The notes under the pieces are model-generated. The model was not told the origin of the DNA. It did no database searches and saw nothing but the letters and a program-made list of their open reading frames with translations. Shown in pieces: positions 1 through 5,703 of a stretch of DNA of 7,601 nt. The first letter of the stretch is position 1; each line of letters opens with the position of its first letter. This DNA comes from an uncultured Pseudomonadota bacterium (lineage in GTDB: Bacteria; Pseudomonadota; Alphaproteobacteria; RUG11792): the NCBI GenBank assembly GCA_902773285.1, contig CACYDS010000079.1, forward strand, positions 1-7,601. Direction: 5' to 3'. Position numbers and translations under genes: made by a program.

Positions 1-17
1 TCTAATAAATAGATTAC

Positions 18-23
18 TATATT
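18..23 (+). promoter_or_regulatory. Possible -10 box of the 5' structured RNA
   Basis: The hexamer TATATT matches the sigma-70 -10 consensus at five of six positions. It lies 6 to 8 bases before the G-run and A31 that immediately precede the first stem of the predicted RNA fold, so a transcript from it would begin almost exactly at the fold. The matching -35 box would fall at or before the window edge and cannot be checked. The same hexamer is the proposed -10 box of the gene starting at 245. AT-rich DNA gives such hexamers by chance, so support is modest. Confidence 0.3.
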
Positions 24-29
24 TTGGGG

Positions 30-176
30 GAGTATGCAAATTATCTCCAGCTATTAAATGATAGCTGTGCCTGTCAAGGTCAGCGCCTGAATGGCTCTGA
101 GCATATGCATACCTGGACGGGCCTAGGGGCGCGATGTGGTAAGATATAAACATACCACATCGCTCCCCTATTTATT
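30..176 (+). ncRNA. Candidate structured small RNA or leader, unassigned family
   Basis: By hand count, bases 61-170 are about 53% G+C, whereas 181-300 are about 33%. That jump is typical of structured RNA in an AT-rich genome. The + strand folds into a three-way junction. A closing stem pairs 32-38 with 106-112 (GTATGCA/TGCATAC) and continues inward with small bulges to 45-47/99-101. A perfect 7-bp hairpin spans 48-54/61-67 with a 6-base loop. A second arm closes with GCC 69-71/GGC 93-95 and has an apical hairpin around 80-90. A terminator-like hairpin follows at 124-170. I compared it by eye with tRNA, tmRNA, 4.5S RNA, 6S RNA, RNase P RNA, 5S rRNA and the TPP and purine riboswitches and found no match in signature motifs. 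It could be an independent small RNA of about 145 nt, or a regulated leader of the gene at 245. The candidate promoter at 186-215 favours the first. Confidence 0.45.
124..176 (+). terminator. Strong intrinsic terminator-like hairpin
   Basis: Positions 124-141 pair with 153-170: 17 base pairs with a single C/T mismatch (130 against 164) and an 11-base A-rich loop. The 3' arm runs into TTTATT at 171-176, a short and interrupted T tract. The arm towards the minus strand is not followed by T residues, so this would terminate plus-strand transcription. It separates the upstream RNA or gene from the operon beginning at 245. The stem is longer than most intrinsic terminators, so a palindromic repeat element is an alternative. 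No second copy of it was seen in this window. Confidence 0.65.
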
Positions 177-185
177 CAAAATTCA

Positions 186-215
186 TTGATGATTTTGCTG
201 TATTCGTGATATATT
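186..215 (+). promoter_or_regulatory. Putative sigma-70 promoter of the 245-2703 operon
   Basis: TTGATG (186-191, four of six to TTGACA) is followed after 18 bases by TATATT (210-215, five of six to TATAAT). Transcription would begin near 222, leaving a leader of about 23 nt before the ATG at 245. It lies between the hairpin at 124-170 and the first gene, as expected for a promoter of a new transcription unit. It is a consensus match only. Confidence 0.4.
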
Positions 216-244
216 TGAGATAGAGTGAGAAAAATGGTGGGGTA

Positions 245-778
245 ATGTATATAAGAATTCTATCTGCGGTGATTATTTCTTTCTTTGCGCTATCAGCAGA
301 TGCAAAGTTAAGTTTTTCGAATATACAGGGGCAAAGGGATTTTTTGAATGCTCTTCTGGTGGAAGTGGAAAAATCGGATACATCAAAGAAAGAAAACAAA
401 AAAGAGAACAATTCTGGCGTGGAGAAATATAAACAAGAAATAAATACTCTCAAAAAGGCTCTAATTAATATTGAAGATGAAACAGCAAAACAAAAAGCTA
501 ATAATAAAGTTTTGCAGGATTTGGTTGATGATTATAACCGAAAAATAAAAGAACTTGAGAAGACCTACAGGTTTATAATGACAAAATTCAAGAAGTCCAA
601 AAAGCAGGACGAATATCTGAATTCAAAGTCTCATGAGGTTTTTACAAAAGATTCTTTGGATTATGGGAATAAAAGACGCAAAATTAGAGATGTAAAGTTT
701 CGACCTTTGGAATTAGTTGAGCTTAATCATTCATCCAATGTAGGGCACAGCGCGCCGTTGCCAAGTAAGGAAAAATAG
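245..778 (+). CDS. Secreted Lys-rich coiled-coil protein, function unknown
   Basis: This is a 177-residue protein that I cannot assign to a family. Residues 1-20 form a classic signal peptide: a short MYIR n-region, a hydrophobic core (ILSAVIISFFAL) and an ADA cleavage motif before Lys21. There is no lipobox cysteine, so the mature protein of about 157 residues should be soluble in the periplasm or exported. Residues about 57-117 are highly charged, rich in Lys, Glu and Asn, and show heptad-like spacing of Leu/Ile (INTLKKALINIED, NKVLQDLVDDYNRKIKELE), suggesting one long coiled coil. The tail from about 118 is basic and then Pro/Ser-rich, without cysteines. The ATG at 245 is preferred because it begins the signal peptide. 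An ATG at 234 hits a stop after three codons. The ribosome site is poor: GGGG lies only 2 bases before the ATG. The gene ends 7 bases before the CNNM/CorC-type gene, so the two are probably co-transcribed. A role as a periplasmic partner or scaffold is speculation. Confidence 0.75.
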   Translation: MYIRILSAVIISFFALSADAKLSFSNIQGQRDFLNALLVEVEKSDTSKKENKKENNSGVEKYKQEINTLKKALINIEDETAKQKANNKVLQDLVDDYNRKIKELEKTYRFIMTKFKKSKKQDEYLNSKSHEVFTKDSLDYGNKRRKIRDVKFRPLELVELNHSSNVGHSAPLPSKEK

Positions 779-785
779 AGAGCAA

Positions 786-2069
786 ATGCTTTTGTTATTA
801 AACATAATTTTTGTTGTCTTATTTTTGCTTTTATCAGCATTCTTTTCAGCTTGTGAAACTGCAATGACAGCTTATTCCAAGCCCAAAATGTATACGATAG
901 CTAAAGAAGGGAATCTCAAAGCTAAGTTAATACTTGCTTTGCAGTCAGAAGTGGGATTAGTTATCAGCGCAATACTGACTTGTGCGACTATTCTGAATGC
1001 TATGGCCGTGGCAGTAACAACGGACCTATTTTCCGAAATTTTGGGAGATTACGCCATCATACTTGCTCCGATAATTACCAGCTTATTCATTGTGTTATTT
1101 GCGGAGGTTTTGCCCAAGATGCTCACTATTGCAAATCCGGAAAGTATACTACTTCCATCTGCATATTTCATAAAAGTAACATACAAAACATTGCGCCCAC
1201 TAAATATGGTAATTGGTTTTATAGCAAAACAATTGTTAAAGATTATTCAACCTGCTTCAAAAAATAGCAAATCTGAATATGAAGATTCACTAGAAGAGCT
1301 GAAAGGCGCAATAGCTTTACACAAAGGAGAAAATGTAGAGGACACACAGAAAGAAAAAGAGATGCTACAAAGCGTTCTAGATCTCGGAGAAGTAACAGTT
1401 TCAAACATAATGGTGCATAGAAAAAACGTCACAATGATGTGTGCAGATGAACCAATCTCGCAACTTGTTGAACGCATAATGTCTTGCCCATTTACGCGAA
1501 TTCCACTCTGGAGTCAGAATCGAGACAATATTGTTGGCGTACTTCATGTTAAGGATTTGCTAAAAGCGCTAAAGCGTAAGGAAGAAAAAGAGGAGATAAG
1601 TGTATTGGATATAGCGCTGGCTCCAAGATTTATTCCTGAAAATAAAAATTTGCTTGACCAGTTGCAGTCATTTAAAACAAACCATGAGCACTTTGCCCTA
1701 GTTGTTGACGAATATGGCTCATTTATGGGAATTGTCACGTTGGAGGACATTATTGAAGAAATAGTAGGAAACATAGAAGATGAGCATGACGTTGTTGCTC
1801 AAAATGGAATAAGGAAGCAAAAAGATGATTCATACATCGTCGATGGCTCAGTAAATATACGCGATTTAAATAGGGAGATAAACACAGATTTTCGAAGTGA
1901 TATAGCATCTACAATCGCTGGATTTGTGATAAATTCAGTTGGCATTATTCCTGAAATTGGGCAAACTTTTGTTTTATATGGATATAAATTTGAGATATTG
2001 AAACGTCAGCGCGTACAAATCACTCTCATTCGGATCAGTAAATTAGAAGAAAAAGTTGAAAATGAATGA
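786..2069 (+). CDS. CNNM/CBS/CorC-domain membrane protein (HlyC/CorC family, CorB/YfjD-like)
   Basis: This inner-membrane protein of 427 residues has the full architecture of the bacterial CNNM/CorB family, linked to Mg2+ (possibly Co2+) efflux and resistance. An N-terminal CNNM (DUF21) domain covers about 1-185. It has hydrophobic segments near 2-22, 54-76, 89-110 and 120-150, the early SACETA motif (21-26) with its conserved acidic residue, and AEVLPK (106-111), matching the family's GExxPK signature. Paired CBS domains follow: first about 205-262 (NIMVHRKNV, then NIVGVLHVKDLL), second about 270-332 (FALVVDEYGSFMGIVTLEDIIEEIVG). These probably bind Mg-ATP and control transport. The C-terminal CorC_HlyC domain spans about 345-418 (YIVDGSVNIRDLN, then STIAGFVI). 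The length is normal for the family and nothing is truncated. The old 'hemolysin' label is historical. The start lies 7 bases after the coiled-coil gene, with AGAGAG just upstream. The last codons overlap the esterase start, so translation is probably coupled. The transported ion cannot be read from sequence. Confidence 0.95.
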   Translation: MLLLLNIIFVVLFLLLSAFFSACETAMTAYSKPKMYTIAKEGNLKAKLILALQSEVGLVISAILTCATILNAMAVAVTTDLFSEILGDYAIILAPIITSLFIVLFAEVLPKMLTIANPESILLPSAYFIKVTYKTLRPLNMVIGFIAKQLLKIIQPASKNSKSEYEDSLEELKGAIALHKGENVEDTQKEKEMLQSVLDLGEVTVSNIMVHRKNVTMMCADEPISQLVERIMSCPFTRIPLWSQNRDNIVGVLHVKDLLKALKRKEEKEEISVLDIALAPRFIPENKNLLDQLQSFKTNHEHFALVVDEYGSFMGIVTLEDIIEEIVGNIEDEHDVVAQNGIRKQKDDSYIVDGSVNIRDLNREINTDFRSDIASTIAGFVINSVGIIPEIGQTFVLYGYKFEILKRQRVQITLIRISKLEEKVENE

Positions 2070-2703
2070 TATTGCTATAAAATCTACCAACTTTAAACAC
2101 ATTGATAAGCTAGTAATAATTCTTCATGGATATGGGAACAGTGGTTCAGATTACATAAAAATTGGAAAAACTTTTTTGACACCAAATATTGATAACGCTG
2201 TATTTCTCTTTCCAGATGCGCCGACTCCGTGCGCAACTTGGACCGGACAACAGTGGTTTCCTCTTTCTTTAGAAAATATGAGCTTTGAAGAAATTCGTAA
2301 TGGCTTAGATCAAGCTGCACCACATTTGTGTAAATATATAGAGACAAAAAGCCAGGAATTCAGATGCAACAATGTCTGTTTAGTTGGGATTTCGCAGGGA
2401 GCCATTATGGCTTTGGAAATGATGTATTATACGAAGATATTTAAGATAGTAGTCTGCTGTGGTTTATTTGCTCCAAATTCATATAAAAAAAATAGATCAA
2501 CTCCTGATATTCTTCTTATTCACTCCGTTGATGATAACATCATCCCATATAAGAAAGCACTGCTGGCTAAATCAGATTTGGAAAAGATGGAATTAAAGGT
2601 ATCTCTTCATACCTGCCATAACATTAGGCATAGCATCTCTAAAGAGGGGTGGCAAATCGGGGCTGAATTTTTGAATGAATATAACAATATTCAAAATCTT
2701 TAA
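2062..2703 (+). CDS. Alpha/beta-hydrolase carboxylesterase/phospholipase family
   Basis: This is a 213-residue cytosolic serine hydrolase of the phospholipase/carboxylesterase family (PF02230, relatives of YpfH and acyl-protein thioesterases). Numbered from the ATG at 2062, it shows the oxyanion-loop motif LHGYGNSG (21-28), FPDAP (50-54) and GQQWFPL (62-68), typical of bacterial members. The nucleophile elbow GISQG has Ser111, the acid is Asp158 in HSVDDNIIP, and the catalytic base is His190 in NIRHSI. The triad is complete, the length is normal, and there is no signal peptide. Members cleave small ester or thioester substrates. The natural substrate here cannot be predicted, and 'phospholipase' should not be taken literally. 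The ATG at 2062 overlaps the last 8 bases of the CNNM/CorC-type gene (stop 2067-2069), indicating translational coupling. A TTG at 2056 would add two residues and sits closer to the purine-rich AGAAG, so it is a possible alternative. It is the last gene of the plus-strand operon. Confidence 0.93.
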   Translation: MNDIAIKSTNFKHIDKLVIILHGYGNSGSDYIKIGKTFLTPNIDNAVFLFPDAPTPCATWTGQQWFPLSLENMSFEEIRNGLDQAAPHLCKYIETKSQEFRCNNVCLVGISQGAIMALEMMYYTKIFKIVVCCGLFAPNSYKKNRSTPDILLIHSVDDNIIPYKKALLAKSDLEKMELKVSLHTCHNIRHSISKEGWQIGAEFLNEYNNIQNL

Positions 2704-2825
2704 GATATCAAGCTGAAGCAACATGCTATGTGATCGCACACCACTATCTGAATTTTTCTTGCACATCGAGGTATTTACCATCACGAATTCAGTGAGAAAC
2801 ACCTATCTCAAGCATAAGTAAGCCG

Positions 2826-2860
2826 AAAACTTGTTGGATTGAGAGTTAAAACTCAGTTTT
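2826..2860 (+). terminator. Weak hairpin between convergent operons, possible terminator
   Basis: GAGTT (2843-2847) pairs with AACTC (2850-2854). The flanking AAAACT (2826-2831) pairs with AGTTTT (2855-2860), giving up to 11 pairs with an 11-base bulge on the 5' side. The T run at 2857-2860 followed by ATAATTT could serve plus-strand termination, although it lies about 120 bases beyond the esterase stop. The stem is AT-rich and weak. The remainder of the 177-base gap (2704-2880) holds no gene, tRNA or stronger terminator that I can see for either operon. Confidence 0.25.
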
Positions 2861-2880
2861 ATAATTTCGCTTCTATATAC

Positions 2881-3816
2881 TTATTCTGCAACTTTACAAA
2901 ACGAAAATTGGAATATTGCATGAAGGAGCAGAACATTGGATTTTTGTGCATATCGTATTATGAATTTTTTAGCTCTGTCTGGTAGTTGTTTTTCGGCTAT
3001 TACGAACTGTTCAGGAGCTACCCCCTCTTTAGACAAAGTTTGCATCACTTTATCGATATCTCTTAGTTCACCAAGGATAGGTATCCCTTTTATTGTCCAA
3101 CCAATGTCTGCTTGCTCAAGTGTCAAAATTCCGATAGGCGCCAAATTGAATGATACATCATCATTTGATATTACTTCTCTGCTAAATGCCTCAACTGATT
3201 CTACATTACCTATCAGCAATACGCGAGGAACGTAAGTTGTCTGTGACTTGTTTCGAACTATTGCATCAAACTTCTGTATCTTACTTAACTTTTGGTTATA
3301 TACTATCCTGCACAGAAACCGCGGAAGCATAAGACTAATGCTGAGCACAAACACATTGATTATCAAAACAGAATATGGCAAAAAGTCTCCTTGATTCATC
3401 AGCATCATTAGTGGAAAAAAAAGCAAATTTGCCAGTATAACAGAAAGCAATATTGGCGTCATGTCCTCTATTGTTGTATACCTCCAAAATGCCTGATAGG
3501 TTTGCAACCAAAGGAAAATACTGGTGCTCACGAGGCTAAAAACTAACATATTTTTCAAAATATAAGCCGGAGAATAGTCCAAAAAATCCATACCTATTCG
3601 GAGATGTATCGAAATGAAAAGCGAAAGAAAAGCCAAAAAAGCATCAAAGGCTAGGACAAAATATGGGGACGTAGTGGACGAATGTCTATAGTGCCCAGGC
3701 TTCTGATTATTTGTATTTTCCCCATATTCAAAAATCGATACGAAAGTCTTTTTCAGGTTAAAGCATCCCCTGTCGAGAATTTTGCCAATTTTAGATAAGG
3801 TCGCTTCTATGCTCAT
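2881..3816 (-). CDS. Truncated WbpM/PglF/CapD-type sugar dehydratase: membrane and linker half only
   Basis: The 311-residue protein matches the N-terminal half of membrane-bound nucleotide-sugar 4,6-dehydratases (WbpM/PglF/CapD type). Those enzymes start the synthesis of modified sugars for surface polysaccharide or glycoprotein and usually run to about 600-660 residues. Four membrane helices are visible near 52-73, 86-106, 119-141 and 147-170. The family signature YQAFWRYTTIEDM (107-119) lies between helices 2 and 3. A Rossmann-like CoA-binding-type linker domain begins at about 198 (RVLLIGNVESVEAF) and includes GIPILGEL (244-251). The glycine motif is degraded (GNVES instead of GxGxxG). 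The protein stops after about 310 residues. The catalytic SDR domain, with its NAD-binding GxxGxxG and Tyr/Lys motifs, is entirely absent and is not encoded downstream, where the convergent esterase gene lies. It should therefore have no dehydratase activity. The start is secure: AAGGAG (complement of 3824-3829) lies 7 bases upstream, in the 15-base gap after rpoD. This could be a decaying gene or a retained membrane module. Confidence 0.8.
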   Translation of the reverse strand: MSIEATLSKIGKILDRGCFNLKKTFVSIFEYGENTNNQKPGHYRHSSTTSPYFVLAFDAFLAFLSLFISIHLRIGMDFLDYSPAYILKNMLVFSLVSTSIFLWLQTYQAFWRYTTIEDMTPILLSVILANLLFFPLMMLMNQGDFLPYSVLIINVFVLSISLMLPRFLCRIVYNQKLSKIQKFDAIVRNKSQTTYVPRVLLIGNVESVEAFSREVISNDDVSFNLAPIGILTLEQADIGWTIKGIPILGELRDIDKVMQTLSKEGVAPEQFVIAEKQLPDRAKKFIIRYAQKSNVLLLHAIFQFSFCKVAE

Positions 3817-3831
3817 TTCTAATCTCCTTCT

Positions 3832-5685
3832 CTAGCTATCTAAGAAATTTCTTAATTTTCTGGAACGACTTGGATGTTTTAATTTCCTTAAGGCTTTTGC
3901 TTCTATTTGACGTATTCTTTCTCTTGTTACGGCAAACTGCTGTCCAACCTCTTCCAAGGTATGGTCGGATTGCAAGCCTATACCAAATCTCATTCGCAAC
4001 ACCTTCTCTTCCCGACCAGTTAATGTTGACAGAATCTTGTTAGTTGCAGTCTTTAAATTAGATTGAATAGCTGCATCAATTGGCATCATGATCTTTTTAT
4101 CTTCGATAAAATCACCTAAATGGCTTTCATCCTCATCTCCAATCGGTGTGTCAAGACTTACTGGATCTTTTGCTACTTTCATGACTTTTCTGACCTTGTC
4201 GACAGGCATCGAAAGCCGTTCTGCCAGTTCTTCGTGCGTAGGATCTCTTCCGAGTTCACTCATAAGTTGCTTTGATGTTCTAACTAACTTGTTTATTGTT
4301 TCAATCATGTGTACAGGAATTCTAATAGTTCGCGCCTGATCTGCAATAGCTCTAGTTATAGCTTGTCTAATCCACCAAGTTGCGTATGTTGAGAATTTGT
4401 AACCTCGTCTATATTCAAATTTGTCAACAGCTTTCATTAGGCCAATATTTCCTTCTTGAATTAGATCAAGAAACTGCAAGCCTCGATTTGTATATCTTTT
4501 GGCTATAGAAATAACAAGTCGTAGGTTTGATTCAACCATTTCTTTTTTTGCACGCGCTTCACTACGTTCAGCTTTTTGTATTACGTGCATGATTTCTCTG
4601 TAAAGCGAGAAAGGTATCACGGATATATTTTCTGCGGTGCGAGCTATTTGTACTAGATTCTTTAAATGTTCTTCGTTGTCATTATAAAATTTTTTCCAGT
4701 TATTATTCGCTTTCGTCGCAAGGGTTTCGAGCCATTTGTCATCAAAGTCCTGATCTACAAAGCAGGAAACAAGTTCAGACCTTCTTATGTGATAGTTCTC
4801 GGCTTGAGAGACTAGTTTTCTTTCTATTTCTGGAATACCAGAAACAAGTGAAACATTCTGTTCCTTTATGTTGTTAACCCTTTGATTATTGAAATTGATT
4901 TCAAAAAAGTTGGTAGCAATTTCTTTTTTCAAATCTTTGTAATCCTTATCACTATCAAGTTTCGCTTTATCAAATCCTAAGAGCTTTTGCTTTTCATAAA
5001 TTTTTTCAAAAAGATCAAGGTGCTTATCAAAAATAGCGATGAGCTTCATTTTAGCTTCAGCGTCATTTGTTCCTGGTTGTTCTTCCGCATCGTTATCTGG
5101 ATTTTCCTCGTCACCTTCGTTGCATTTATAATTTAGCTCTTCCTCAACATTGCTAGAATCCGTCAGAACTATGTCTTTTACCAATATTATGTCGTCTTTC
5201 AGTCTGGAGCGTAACGAGCGGATAGCATCAGAGGTCATGTGGGTCACACATAATGCAGAATAAAGTTCAAATTTAGATTCCTCAATTCGTTTTGCAATAG
5301 CAATTTCGCCTTCTTTGGACAACAACTCAACTCCGCCCATTTCTTTTAGATAAATCTTGACAGGATCATCTCCTTTGGAATCTTCCTGTAAAATGTCGGT
5401 ATCGTCCTCTTTTTTATCGTTTTCCTCGCTATTCGTACTATTTTCCTCAGGCACAGACATCGATTCTGCATCTTCTATGCTGATTATCTTTACATCGTTG
5501 TCAGCGAAATATTCCGTAATTTTTGCAAGCTTTTCAGAATCGTATTCTTCTCCTGAGAACGTATCAAGAAGCTCCTCATTTGTTAAGTACCCGCGTATCC
5601 TATATAACTTCATTAACGAAGCTACATTTTGATCATTTGCGACATCCTGTTCCAACACAGTACTAGCATTCTCCTTCGCGCACAT
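3832..5685 (-). CDS. rpoD: RNA polymerase primary sigma factor RpoD (sigma-70)
   Basis: This housekeeping sigma factor of 617 residues directs core RNA polymerase to -10/-35 promoters. All regions are present in order. Region 1.1 spans about 18-75 (SLMKLYRIRGYLTNEELLD), followed by an acidic linker (about 76-105). Region 1.2 is about 106-138 (DDPVKIYLKEMGGVELLSKE). A large acidic non-conserved insert covers about 140-375. Region 2 is about 383-455, including NLRLVISIAKRY, the core-binding DLIQEGNIGLMKAVDKFE, and the -10-recognising YKFSTYATWWIRQAI. Region 3 is about 460-540. Region 4, about 550-617, has the helix-turn-helix TLEEVGQQFAVTRERIRQIE that reads the -35 box. The length suits alphaproteobacterial RpoD and no key residue looks missing. 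The ATG has a strong GAGGGAG site (complement of 5692-5698) 6 bases upstream, inside the 18-base gap after dnaG. Co-transcription with dnaG is the usual arrangement in this class. Identity is essentially certain. Confidence 0.99.
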   Translation of the reverse strand: MCAKENASTVLEQDVANDQNVASLMKLYRIRGYLTNEELLDTFSGEEYDSEKLAKITEYFADNDVKIISIEDAESMSVPEENSTNSEENDKKEDDTDILQEDSKGDDPVKIYLKEMGGVELLSKEGEIAIAKRIEESKFELYSALCVTHMTSDAIRSLRSRLKDDIILVKDIVLTDSSNVEEELNYKCNEGDEENPDNDAEEQPGTNDAEAKMKLIAIFDKHLDLFEKIYEKQKLLGFDKAKLDSDKDYKDLKKEIATNFFEINFNNQRVNNIKEQNVSLVSGIPEIERKLVSQAENYHIRRSELVSCFVDQDFDDKWLETLATKANNNWKKFYNDNEEHLKNLVQIARTAENISVIPFSLYREIMHVIQKAERSEARAKKEMVESNLRLVISIAKRYTNRGLQFLDLIQEGNIGLMKAVDKFEYRRGYKFSTYATWWIRQAITRAIADQARTIRIPVHMIETINKLVRTSKQLMSELGRDPTHEELAERLSMPVDKVRKVMKVAKDPVSLDTPIGDEDESHLGDFIEDKKIMMPIDAAIQSNLKTATNKILSTLTGREEKVLRMRFGIGLQSDHTLEEVGQQFAVTRERIRQIEAKALRKLKHPSRSRKLRNFLDS

Positions 5686-5703
5686 TAATTACTCCCTCAC
5701 TTC

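Noticed and set aside
2..61. Possible C-terminal end of an upstream gene (LINRLLYFGGVCKLSPAIK, stop 59-61)
   Set aside because: Twenty codons from the window edge is too little to support, and it overlaps the candidate RNA. The sequence before the window would settle it.
9..149. Open plus-strand frame of 46 codons (IDYYILGEYANY..., ending at 147-149)
   Set aside because: It runs through the stems of the predicted RNA, has no clear start or ribosome site, and the product looks like no protein. The higher GC content alone makes stops rarer.
30..176. Assignment to tmRNA, 6S RNA, 4.5S RNA, RNase P RNA, 5S rRNA, tRNA, hammerhead ribozyme or a TPP riboswitch
   Set aside because: None of the signature motifs are present: no tag frame ending in LAA codons, no TTCRANNC T-loop, no GGAAGCAG SRP loop, no CTGATGA core, no CTGAGA TPP motif.
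172..453. Minus-strand 93-codon frame
   Set aside because: It is antisense to the secreted coiled-coil gene, and its Phe/Ser-rich product is what the reverse of a Lys/Glu-rich gene gives.
2593..2802. Minus-strand 69-codon frame downstream of the truncated dehydratase, considered as a remnant of its SDR domain
   Set aside because: It has no NAD-binding or Tyr/Lys catalytic motif, and most of it is antisense to the esterase.
5357..5632. Plus-strand Ser-rich 91-codon frame within rpoD
   Set aside because: It is a shadow of the acidic rpoD N-terminus on the opposite strand (Glu/Asp codons read as Ser/Phe/Leu).
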